A stretch of DNA of 13,778 nt from Desulfobacteraceae bacterium (GTDB taxonomy: Bacteria > Desulfobacterota > Desulfobacteria > Desulfobacterales > Desulfobacteraceae). The notes beneath the pieces are model-generated. The model worked only from the letters and a program-made list of their open reading frames with translations, was not told the origin of the DNA and did not search any database. Location: contig JAAEMC010000706.1 of the NCBI GenBank assembly GCA_024225895.1, positions 1 through 13,778 on the forward strand. The letters are read 5' to 3'. How positions within the stretch are numbered: the stretch's first letter is position 1; each line of letters starts with the position of its first letter. Positions 8,007-13,778 of the stretch are shown piece by piece. The position numbers were made by a program, and so were the translations under genes.

Positions 8007-8034
8007 AATTCGCCTTCAAGCTCAAGGGCGAATT
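8007..8034. repeat. Inverted repeat (8-bp stem, 12-nt loop)
   Basis: AATTCGCC at 8007-8014 pairs with GGCGAATT at 8027-8034. The stem can grow by TT/AA if one G (8026) is bulged. It lies 11 bp downstream of the 7977-7995 palindrome. There is no T-run on either side. Confidence 0.55.
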
Positions 8035-8160
8035 GGTCGTGGCCGGCTTCCACCATTGAAGCGGGATGCCGATCCTATATTTTATGTTCCCGGTAACTAT
8101 TTTCACTGCCAGGCCAAGATTATTGATATTTTTTTAAGGAAAGGTACATATTAATCACTG

Positions 8161-8189
8161 CGATAAAAACAATGTCATTGTTTTTATCG
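8161..8189. terminator. Perfect 14+1+14 palindrome, possible bidirectional terminator
   Basis: CGATAAAAACAATG at 8161-8174 and its exact reverse complement at 8176-8189 flank a single T. As RNA it would be a hairpin with A:U tracts at the base of the stem on both strands, which can act as a bidirectional terminator between convergent genes. The stem is AT-rich and no separate T-run follows, so a regulator-binding operator is a real alternative. Confidence 0.45.
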
Positions 8190-8220
8190 GTTACATTAAC
8201 GATCATAGGACACTCACCGG

Positions 8221-8241
8221 GTTTGGACATGTTTTCCAAAC
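8221..8241. repeat. Inverted repeat, possible terminator of the hydrolase transcript or of the + operon
   Basis: GTTTGGA (8221-8227) and TCCAAAC (8235-8241) form a 7-bp stem with a 7-nt loop. On the + strand a T-rich segment follows only ~14 nt later; on the - strand none follows. Its function as a terminator is therefore uncertain. Confidence 0.35.
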
Positions 8242-8298
8242 GGCAGGTTTATACATTTTTGATATATTTTCATAAGCTGATTCATTTGGCATCCTTAT

Positions 8299-9147
8299 TT
8301 ATATCAATGGTTCAACCCACTTATAGATCTGTTCAAAAGTATTGTCCCTGTCTGTTTCATTATAATTTTCATGGTAATTGTTTTCTTTGACAACGCAGGT
8401 TAACAAATCCCCATTAAGCTGCTGTAATAACTCTTCTGATTCAGGAGTGTCGGCGACCTGATCATTTCCAGAGAGAACAACAAACAGGGGATATTCCCAG
8501 TTCTCAATATGACCCTTTACCCAATCCTGGGCACAAAAGATTTCATTACCGAACCGCATGCTGGCCTTTGATGCCCGAAGTCCGTCTGCTTCATCCTGTT
8601 TATGGCGTCTGGTTATCTCCTGATCGTGGGTCAGTTTGTTTGCATCAATACTGTTGGGTATGGTGAGATTTGGCAGCACCTTACTGAGTATTTTCACCAT
8701 TGGAATAACAAAAGGAGGCGTCTTGATGGCATTTTTATAATAAGGTGAAGAAAATACAAATCCCTTGAGCCTGTTTTTTAATCTGTCTTGGTTCAGGCCG
8801 ACATGGGTCCCGATCAAAGAACCAATGGAATGCCCCAGATAAAAGATAGGAATATCAGGATAATTATCTTTTGCCCATTTTAAAAAGCAGAATGTGTCAT
8901 CAACAAACTGGTCAAAAGAATCAAGATGTACTTTTTCCTGTTTATGCCCCCGAAGGTCATAGGCCGCGGTTGCAATGCCCTTGTCTTTAAAAAACAAGGC
9001 CGGGGTGACATAATCCCCTCCATGGGCCAATCCACCGTGAACAGCCAAAAATAATGCTTTTGGAGAATCTGGTTCCCAAATATGAATATCCAGCTTCAAT
9101 GTGTCTGATGCAATAAATGTATCCAGCCGTGTTTCAGAAAATCTCAT
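8299..9147 (-). CDS. Alpha/beta hydrolase, monoacylglycerol lipase / S33-like
   Basis: A 282-aa cytosolic alpha/beta hydrolase with no signal peptide. The oxyanion-hole segment is HGGLAHGGDY (37-46). The DLRGH turn is at 64-68. The nucleophile elbow GHSIG (105-109) places Ser107. The likely acid is Asp229 in SGNDQVAD. The likely base is His259 in YHENYNE, a pattern typical of the Hydrolase_4 (monoacylglycerol lipase / lysophospholipase) family. A cap domain spans roughly 135-210. Expected activity is hydrolysis of a lipid ester such as a monoacylglycerol or lysophospholipid; the natural substrate cannot be read from sequence. On the coding strand AGGAG precedes the ATG by ~15 nt, which is long, but no better in-frame start is present. 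It is monocistronic and oriented against both neighbours, so it is not part of either flanking operon. Confidence 0.9.
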   Translation of the reverse strand: MRFSETRLDTFIASDTLKLDIHIWEPDSPKALFLAVHGGLAHGGDYVTPALFFKDKGIATAAYDLRGHKQEKVHLDSFDQFVDDTFCFLKWAKDNYPDIPIFYLGHSIGSLIGTHVGLNQDRLKNRLKGFVFSSPYYKNAIKTPPFVIPMVKILSKVLPNLTIPNSIDANKLTHDQEITRRHKQDEADGLRASKASMRFGNEIFCAQDWVKGHIENWEYPLFVVLSGNDQVADTPESEELLQQLNGDLLTCVVKENNYHENYNETDRDNTFEQIYKWVEPLI

Positions 9148-9182
9148 GATCTGTACTGTGCACTCCTATATTTTTATGAATT

Positions 9183-9222
9183 TATTAAAAAATATAAACC
9201 TGATAACAAACTTGATAATTAA
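9183..9222 (-). promoter_or_regulatory. Weak candidate sigma-70 promoter for the hydrolase gene
   Basis: On the - strand TTGTTA is followed after 17 nt by AATAAA (or after 16 nt by TAATAA), within a strongly AT-rich stretch some 40-70 nt upstream of the hydrolase ATG. The -10 match is poor and AT-rich DNA yields such matches by chance, so this is only a candidate. Confidence 0.2.
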
Positions 9223-9240
9223 ATTGAATAGACAATCCCA

Positions 9241-9392
9241 TACACCCTGCCCTCAAGTCAACCCCTGATCCACCATCAAGGCGCCACCTGCCTCGTTGCC
9301 TGCGTTCACTCCTCCTTAGCGGAGTATGACTTATACGCCTTTTGTCGTCACTTCCTGGCGCCGTTTTTGGCCTCAAAAAGGCAGAGGGGTAT
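9241..9392. repeat. About 150-bp nested imperfect palindrome, REP/MITE-like
   Basis: Several inverted repeats are nested around nearly the same centre. GGCGCCA at 9280-9286 pairs with TGGCGCC at 9356-9362. GGAGTAT at 9321-9327 pairs with ATACGCC at 9333-9339 (one mismatch, loop GACTT). Outer arms resembling each other's reverse complement lie at 9241-9251 and 9380-9391. A side hairpin at 9361-9381 pairs TTTTTG with CAAAAA plus CC with GG. The local base composition is more GC-rich than the flanks. Such extragenic palindromic elements are usually dispersed in many copies per genome; only one copy is in this window, so the repetitive nature is inferred. Confidence 0.55.
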
Positions 9393-9502
9393 CGGTAAAG
9401 ACAAAATCCTTGCCTGTAAATCAAACCAATGATATGGCATGAAGCATCCAGGCAGATACACAGTTCCTCTTTTAAAAATCACACATCCAATTTAAAAAGC
9501 AT

Positions 9503-9507
9503 AAGGA
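9503..9507 (+). promoter_or_regulatory. Ribosome binding site that sets the first TPR-sulfotransferase start
   Basis: AAGGA 5 nt before ATG 9513. An upstream in-frame ATG at 9429 has no such site, and the extra 28 residues it would add do not resemble the paralogue. Confidence 0.65.
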
Positions 9508-9512
9508 AGCAA

Positions 9513-11669
9513 ATGCCTAAAAAGAAAAAAAAGACCGGGAAAAAGAAAAAAAGAACTCCAAAATCCAAACAAACTTCCCGCAGCCAGGTGAGCATGAAAA
9601 AATCCCAGACAGTCGAATTGGGATTCAAACACCATCAGGCAGGCAACCTGCCTGAGGCAGAAAAATATTACCGGGAAGCGCTGGCTGATGACCCAAACAA
9701 TTCAGATGCCTATCATTTTCTTGGTATTATTGCCAACCAGGTTGGGAAAAACGAAGCCGCCATCGATTTTATTGAAAAAGCACTGGCAACCAATCCGAAT
9801 AACGATATTGCCCACAATAATCTGGGCATTGCATTAGAACGGACAGGCAGGGTGGACGAAGCTATTGAAAGCTTCCAAAACGCACTGGCATTAAACCCGG
9901 ATTTATCAGAAACTTACAACAGCCTCGGCAATGTACTGAACAGCGCCGGGCGGGTTGAAGAAGCCATTTCCAGTTATAAAAAAGCATTGGCCCTGAATCC
10001 GGACTTTGCAGATGTTTTCAATAATATCGCGATTGCATTGGAAAAAACCAATCGGCTGGACGAGGCCATATCAAATTACAGGAAAGCGTTGTCCCTGCAA
10101 CCTGAATTTGTTGCTGTCCATAACAACCTCGGCAATGCATTGAGTAAAACCGGCCGGTTGGATGAGGCTATCCAATGCTACAACAAAGCAATATCCCTAA
10201 AACCGGATTTTGTTGATGCCTATAATAATCTGGGAAATATGTTTGAAAAAAAGGGGAAACTCGACGAAGCCATTGAAACTTACCAAAAAGCTTTAGCCAT
10301 CAATCCGGAATATGCTGATGCATATAACAACCTCGGTATAGCATTAAAAGATGCAGATCGGCTGGATGAGGCAATTGACTACTTTTCCAATGCAGTTAAA
10401 TTCAGGCCGGATTTTGCAGAAGCCTATAATAACCTGGGAAATGTTTTCGAAAAGTTAGGGCGGTCTGATGATGCCATTAAAAGCTACACAAAGGCAATTT
10501 CAATTAAGCCGGAATATGCCCAGGCCCATTGTAACTTAGGGATTGAGCTGGAAAAAATCGGCCGCCTGGAGGAGGCCATTGCCAGTTTCAGAAAAACAAT
10601 TTCATTGAAACCCGAGCATATTGAAGCACACAGGTATCTTACAAAATCGAAAAAATTTACCCGCTATGACGATGATATTGCTGCAATGGAATCTTTATAT
10701 CAGCAGGCAGATCTTTCAAATGAAGACAAAATGTATCTTTGTTTTGCAATAGGGAAGGCATATGAAGATCTGGCAATGTCCGATAAGTCATTTTCATTCA
10801 TATTCAAAGCCAACCGGTTAAAACGGTCTTCATATGATTATTCCATCTCGGAAGACCGGGCCATGTTCAACATAATTAAAGAAATATTCAATCCTGATTT
10901 CTTTTCAAGTTTAAAAGATACGGGGCATTTGGATGAAACACCCATTTTCATACTGGGTATGCCAAGGTCCGGATCCACACTTATTGAACAAATCCTGGCA
11001 AGCCATCCTCAAGTTTTCGGCGCAGGTGAATTAAAAGATCTGGCACTGGCAGGAAAAGACATATCCTGGTCCCGCCCCCCGGGAGAAAGTGAATATTCAT
11101 CCAACATCGGTATGGAGGAATTCAAAAAAATTGGTGCCGAATATATCCAAAGAATCCGAACTCATTCAAAAGAAGCAAGATTTATCACAGATAAAATGCC
11201 CCACAACTTTTTGCACATCGGATTGATCAAAACGGTTCTTCCCAAAGCAAAAATTATTCACAGCATGCGGAATCCCATGGACACCGGTCTTTCAATATAT
11301 AAAAATTATTTCAGTGAAAAAAATTCACATAGATACGCCTATGACCTGGAAGAACTTGGCCAGTATTACAATCTGTACCTTGACATTATGGCGCATTGGC
11401 GGGACACATTACCCGGGTTTGTGTATGACATCCAATATGAAGATCTGATTTCAGATCAGGAAAAACAGACGCGGAAACTTCTCGATTTCTGCTCACTTCC
11501 CTGGGATGAGGCCTGTCTGGAATTTCATAAAGCCGAAAGAAAAATATCTACAGCCAGCGCAGTACAGGTAAGGCGCCCACTGTATAAAGATTCTTTTCAA
11601 CTGTGGAAACGGTATGAAAAACAGCTTGAACCACTTCGAAAAATTATTTTTGGACAATGCAACGCCTGA
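9513..11669 (+). CDS. TPR-repeat sulfotransferase (copy 1, about ten TPRs)
   Basis: A 718-aa two-part protein. Residues 1-30 are extremely lysine-rich. Residues ~34-373 form about ten consecutive 34-residue tetratricopeptide repeats (consensus like AYNNLGNxLxKxGRLDEAIxxYxKALxLxPD). After a linker (~380-470) comes a PAPS-dependent sulfotransferase domain (Sulfotransfer_3-like). Its 5'-phosphosulfate-binding loop is PIFILGMPRSGSTLIEQ (477-493), and its 3'-phosphate-binding motif is HSMRNPMDTGLSIYKNYF (583-600), with R586 and S594 the expected contacts. DKMPHNF (560-566) is also typical of the family. The reaction would be transfer of sulfate from PAPS to a hydroxyl or tyrosine of a protein or glycan held by the TPRs; the acceptor is unknown. 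There is no signal peptide, so cytosolic action is expected. ATG 9513 is chosen for its AAGGA and because the paralogue also starts with a Lys-rich tail. Confidence 0.92.
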   Translation: MPKKKKKTGKKKKRTPKSKQTSRSQVSMKKSQTVELGFKHHQAGNLPEAEKYYREALADDPNNSDAYHFLGIIANQVGKNEAAIDFIEKALATNPNNDIAHNNLGIALERTGRVDEAIESFQNALALNPDLSETYNSLGNVLNSAGRVEEAISSYKKALALNPDFADVFNNIAIALEKTNRLDEAISNYRKALSLQPEFVAVHNNLGNALSKTGRLDEAIQCYNKAISLKPDFVDAYNNLGNMFEKKGKLDEAIETYQKALAINPEYADAYNNLGIALKDADRLDEAIDYFSNAVKFRPDFAEAYNNLGNVFEKLGRSDDAIKSYTKAISIKPEYAQAHCNLGIELEKIGRLEEAIASFRKTISLKPEHIEAHRYLTKSKKFTRYDDDIAAMESLYQQADLSNEDKMYLCFAIGKAYEDLAMSDKSFSFIFKANRLKRSSYDYSISEDRAMFNIIKEIFNPDFFSSLKDTGHLDETPIFILGMPRSGSTLIEQILASHPQVFGAGELKDLALAGKDISWSRPPGESEYSSNIGMEEFKKIGAEYIQRIRTHSKEARFITDKMPHNFLHIGLIKTVLPKAKIIHSMRNPMDTGLSIYKNYFSEKNSHRYAYDLEELGQYYNLYLDIMAHWRDTLPGFVYDIQYEDLISDQEKQTRKLLDFCSLPWDEACLEFHKAERKISTASAVQVRRPLYKDSFQLWKRYEKQLEPLRKIIFGQCNA

Positions 11670-11688
11670 AAGGATCACATCAAAACAA

Positions 11689-13629
11689 ATGGCAAAAAAA
11701 AACAAAAAGAATAAGAAAAGAGTACGGTCGAAAAAAAAAGGCGGCTTCAGGAAAGCAAGGTCGACTAGTGCATCCATATCCAAAACCATCCAACTGGCGT
11801 TGCAGTATCACCAATCCGGAGATATAGCTAATGCAGAATTGCTTTATAAAAAAATCCTTATTCAAGATCCGGATAATGCTGATGCCAATCATTTGCTTGG
11901 CACCATTGCCTTTCAGGCCGGGAACAACGACATTGCCTTACAATTAATCCAGAAGGCCGTGACAATACAACCGGAGTTTGCCCAGGCCCACGCCAGCCTT
12001 GGAACAGTTTTGAACAGGCTGAACAGGATGGATGAAGCCATTGAAAGTTTTAAAAAATCATTATCCATCCTTCCCGAATATGCCGAAGTACATTACAACC
12101 TGGGAAATACACTGGACCGTATCGGTAAAACGAATAAAGCCATTGCCTGTTATGAAAAAGCGCTTGCCATTACACCGGATTTTTCCCAGGCCCACAATAA
12201 CCTGGGCGTCTTGCTCAAAGACAAAGGCCAATTTGACGAGGCAGTTGACCATTACCGGAAGGCAGTTGAGATTCGACCGGATTTTATTGAAGCGTATAAC
12301 AATCTTGGGATTGCATTGAGTAAGTTAAACAAGCTGGATGAAGCCATTGCCTGTTATGAGAAGGCACTGAAAATCAATCCTGGATATTCGGATGCATACT
12401 ATAATCTTGGTATAGCATTAGAAAAAAATAACCGGCTACACGATGCCATTGATAACTTTCAAAAAGCAGTGGCTGTTAAACCGGATTTTGCCCAGGCCCA
12501 CCATGATCTGGGAAATATATTAAAAGCGACAAATCAGGTGGATGAAGCCATTGAAAGCTACAGAAATGCTCTGTCAATAAAACCTGACTTTGCAGAAGCA
12601 TATAGAAATCTATCTGGTTCAATAAAGCATGTTGAGCATAATGATGATATTTCTGCCATGGAAGCTCTGTACTTTCAGGACGGAATCTCCAATGAAGACA
12701 AAATGCACCTGGGATTTGGCCTTGGCAAAGCATTTGAAGACTTAAAAGCGTATGATGAATCCTTTAAATTTATCCTGGAAGCCAACCATTTAAAACGCCA
12801 GTCATTTATCTATTCCTTGTCAGAAGATCAGGCTGTGTTTAATGAGAGAAAAAAGATCTTTGCGGCCAACTTCATATCCCATTATAAAGGCGCTGGGTGT
12901 TTTGATGAAACACCGGTATTTATCGTAGGCATGCCAAGATCAGGAACAACGCTTATCGAGCAAATCCTGGCAAGTCATCCCTTAGTTTTCGGCGGCGGCG
13001 AAATAAAGGCTCTTCTAAAATTAGTCAGACAATTCACATGGATAAAATCAGACCGGGATTCTAAATTTTTCATACCTGAAAACGGTGTTGAATCTTTTAA
13101 ACAGGCTGGGCAGGCGTATATATCTGAAATCAGGGAACTCTCAAAAAACAAAAAGCACATCATAGACAAAATGCCCCACAACTTCATGAACATTGGCTTA
13201 ATCAAATCAATGCTTCCCAATGCAAAGCTGATTCACTGCTTGAGAGATCCAATGGACACATGCTTTTCGATATTTAAAAACTTTTTCCACGACAAAGGGC
13301 ACAAGTATGCCTATAGCATGGAGGAACTGGGTCAGTACTATAATCTTTATTCAGACTTGATGGAACACTGGCGGAGTTCTCTTCCCGGATCTTTCTATGA
13401 AATCAGGTATGAAGACCTGGTTTCTGATCAGGAAAATCAAACACACAAACTTTTGGAATACTGCGGACTTCCATGGGATGACTCCTGCCTGACTTTTTTT
13501 AAAACCCGAAGAGCAGTCCGTACCGCAAGTTCATTACAGGTCAGACAACCAATTTACAAAGATTCAGTCCGGCTCTGGAAACAGTATAAAACCCAGCTTG
13601 AACCACTTTGGAAAACCTTAAACCAATAG
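11689..13629 (+). CDS. TPR-repeat sulfotransferase (copy 2, about eight TPRs)
   Basis: A 646-aa paralogue of the preceding gene, starting 19 nt after its stop and so surely co-transcribed. An in-frame ATG at 11614 would overlap the first gene; ATG 11689 restores the Lys-rich N-terminus (MAKKNKKNKK) shared with copy 1. AGGA at 11671-11674 is 14 nt away, so initiation may depend on coupling. TPRs span about 34-305 in eight units, two fewer than copy 1. The sulfotransferase domain has the 5' motif PVFIVGMPRSGTTLIEQ (409-425) and the 3' motif HCLRDPMDTCFSIFKNFF (516-533), with R519 and S527. In the 43-residue block from the DKMPHNF region through the 3' motif, 29 positions are identical to copy 1. 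Both copies keep all cofactor motifs, so both look active. They may differ in acceptor choice or form a heteromeric enzyme. Confidence 0.92.
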   Translation: MAKKNKKNKKRVRSKKKGGFRKARSTSASISKTIQLALQYHQSGDIANAELLYKKILIQDPDNADANHLLGTIAFQAGNNDIALQLIQKAVTIQPEFAQAHASLGTVLNRLNRMDEAIESFKKSLSILPEYAEVHYNLGNTLDRIGKTNKAIACYEKALAITPDFSQAHNNLGVLLKDKGQFDEAVDHYRKAVEIRPDFIEAYNNLGIALSKLNKLDEAIACYEKALKINPGYSDAYYNLGIALEKNNRLHDAIDNFQKAVAVKPDFAQAHHDLGNILKATNQVDEAIESYRNALSIKPDFAEAYRNLSGSIKHVEHNDDISAMEALYFQDGISNEDKMHLGFGLGKAFEDLKAYDESFKFILEANHLKRQSFIYSLSEDQAVFNERKKIFAANFISHYKGAGCFDETPVFIVGMPRSGTTLIEQILASHPLVFGGGEIKALLKLVRQFTWIKSDRDSKFFIPENGVESFKQAGQAYISEIRELSKNKKHIIDKMPHNFMNIGLIKSMLPNAKLIHCLRDPMDTCFSIFKNFFHDKGHKYAYSMEELGQYYNLYSDLMEHWRSSLPGSFYEIRYEDLVSDQENQTHKLLEYCGLPWDDSCLTFFKTRRAVRTASSLQVRQPIYKDSVRLWKQYKTQLEPLWKTLNQ

Positions 13630-13640
13630 TGCAAATAGCA

Positions 13641-13667
13641 GTCAGGCACTGCGCCGCCATGCCTGGC
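13641..13667 (+). repeat. GC-rich hairpin after the sulfotransferase operon
   Basis: GTCAGGCA (13641-13648) and TGCCTGGC (13660-13667) form an 8-bp stem with one G-U pair and an 11-nt loop. It lies 11 bp past the stop of the second sulfotransferase. No T-run follows, so it may assist the next hairpin or protect the mRNA 3' end, not terminate on its own. Confidence 0.45.
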
Positions 13668-13679
13668 GTACAAAACAAA

Positions 13680-13708
13680 AAGGCTTTCAAGAAATTCCCG
13701 AAAGCCTT
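13680..13708. terminator. Bidirectional rho-independent terminator between the sulfotransferase operon and tRNA-Glu
   Basis: AAGGCTTTC (13680-13688) pairs perfectly with GAAAGCCTT (13700-13708) around an 11-nt loop. On the - strand the stem is followed by TTTTGTTTTG, a good T-tract for ending the tRNA transcript. On the + strand it is followed by GTGTTTTCTATTT, a weaker tract that could end the sulfotransferase transcript. Confidence 0.75.
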
Positions 13709-13720
13709 GTGTTTTCTATT

Positions 13721-13778
13721 TGGCGTCCCCAAGGGGATTCGAACCCCTGTCGCCGGCGTGAAAGGCCGGTGTCCTGGA
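13721..13778 (-). tRNA. tRNA-Glu (anticodon UUC), 3' part; 5' end lies beyond the window
   Basis: Read on the - strand, the sequence shows the end of the D arm, a 5-bp anticodon stem CCGGC/GCCGG closing the loop CTTTCAC with anticodon TTC (13760-13762 on the + strand), a T arm AGGGG-TTCGAAT-CCCCT, the 3' acceptor strand TGGGGAC, discriminator G and an encoded CCA. This matches bacterial tRNA-Glu, reading GAA/GAG. The missing ~20 nt of the 5' acceptor and D arm lie past position 13778. A terminator follows 12 nt after the CCA. Confidence 0.95.

Larger units (their letters stand above)
7946..8298. other. Convergent intergenic region rich in inverted repeats
   Basis: This 353-bp stretch lies between the converging ends of the SpoIIM-RDD gene and the hydrolase gene. 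I see no convincing gene. Short open frames on both strands lack ribosome sites and family resemblance. The stretch contains at least four inverted repeats, at 7977-7995, 8007-8034, 8161-8189 and 8221-8241, annotated separately where strongest. Some probably serve as terminators for the two convergent transcripts. Confidence 0.7.
9148..9512. other. Divergent intergenic region containing a palindromic repeat element
   Basis: This region separates the - strand hydrolase from the + strand TPR-sulfotransferase pair and must hold both promoters. The AT-rich part next to the hydrolase (9148-9235) is a plausible promoter region. The middle (9241-9392) is an unusually structured palindromic element. 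The last ~120 bp form the leader of the sulfotransferase gene. A - strand open frame crossing 9185-9424 is very likely a by-product of the repeat, since its product is an Arg-rich non-protein-like string. Confidence 0.65.

Noticed and set aside
8007..8075. Short - strand open frame (~45 aa) containing a string faintly like a cupin fragment (LELEGEFHVW)
   Set aside because: It is preceded by a stop, has no clear ribosome site and is partly built from the inverted repeat. The resemblance is too short to support even a gene remnant.
7963..8154. 63-aa + strand open frame after the SpoIIM-RDD gene
   Set aside because: No ribosome site, no recognisable domain, and it crosses two palindromes; most likely non-coding.
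9185..9424. 79-aa - strand open frame in the divergent region
   Set aside because: It is read from the palindromic element and gives an Arg-rich, low-plausibility protein. The hydrolase and sulfotransferase promoters must also lie in this region.
9410..9438. Possible sigma-70 promoter for the sulfotransferase operon (TTGCCT, 17 nt, TATGGC)
   Set aside because: The -10 box matches at only its first three bases; too weak to annotate without transcript data.
9612..12606. Tandem ~102-bp DNA periodicity that might suggest a CRISPR or satellite array
   Set aside because: It is the coding periodicity of 34-residue TPR units, in frame and degenerate, with no spacer/repeat structure.

Overview
The window looks like a chromosomal segment of a Gram-negative bacterium, most probably a marine-type sulfate reducer of the Desulfobacterales (Desulfobacterota). 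This is an inference from the AT-leaning, A-rich coding style, the zinc-finger membrane protein joined to a MoxR/DUF58 operon, and the TPR-sulfotransferase genes. No rRNA or ribosomal-protein marker is present to confirm it.

Region 1 (1-7945, + strand) is one tightly packed operon of seven genes with overlapping or touching ends. In order they are: a 5'-truncated four-helix membrane protein of unknown function; a 106-aa protein with a B-box-like zinc finger and one membrane helix; a polytopic membrane protein fused to a DUF4129 domain; a DUF4350 protein with two membrane anchors; a MoxR-type AAA+ ATPase; a membrane-anchored DUF58 (vWA-like) protein; and a fusion of a SpoIIM-like membrane domain to an RDD membrane domain. 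MoxR, DUF58, DUF4350, DUF4129, SpoIIM and RDD are a recurring genomic partnership. It is thought to be a membrane-associated AAA+ machine in which the ATPase works with a vWA-like adaptor on envelope or transporter targets, but its substrate is unknown. Two domain fusions and the zinc-finger gene make this version distinctive.

Region 2 (7946-8298) is a non-coding stretch between convergent genes, holding at least four inverted repeats, one of them a perfect 14+1+14 palindrome. Region 3 (8299-9147, - strand) is a single alpha/beta hydrolase of the monoacylglycerol-lipase / serine aminopeptidase S33 type with its catalytic residues in place. Region 4 (9148-9512) is the divergent intergenic region. 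It contains a roughly 150-bp nested imperfect palindrome that looks like a REP- or MITE-type repeat.

Region 5 (9513-13629, + strand) is a tandem pair of paralogous TPR-sulfotransferases. Each has a lysine-rich N-terminus encoded by A-rich DNA, an array of 34-residue TPRs (about ten in the first, eight in the second), and a C-terminal PAPS-dependent sulfotransferase domain with both cofactor motifs. They probably sulfate a protein or glycan acceptor presented by the TPR solenoid. Region 6 (13630-13778) holds a probable bidirectional terminator and the 3' part of a tRNA-Glu(UUC) gene on the - strand, cut by the window edge.

I found no CRISPR array, transposase, integrase or phage gene. The best candidates for new biology are the expanded MoxR membrane operon with its fusions and the sulfotransferase duplication. 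Both are built from known families, so I do not claim a wholly new system.
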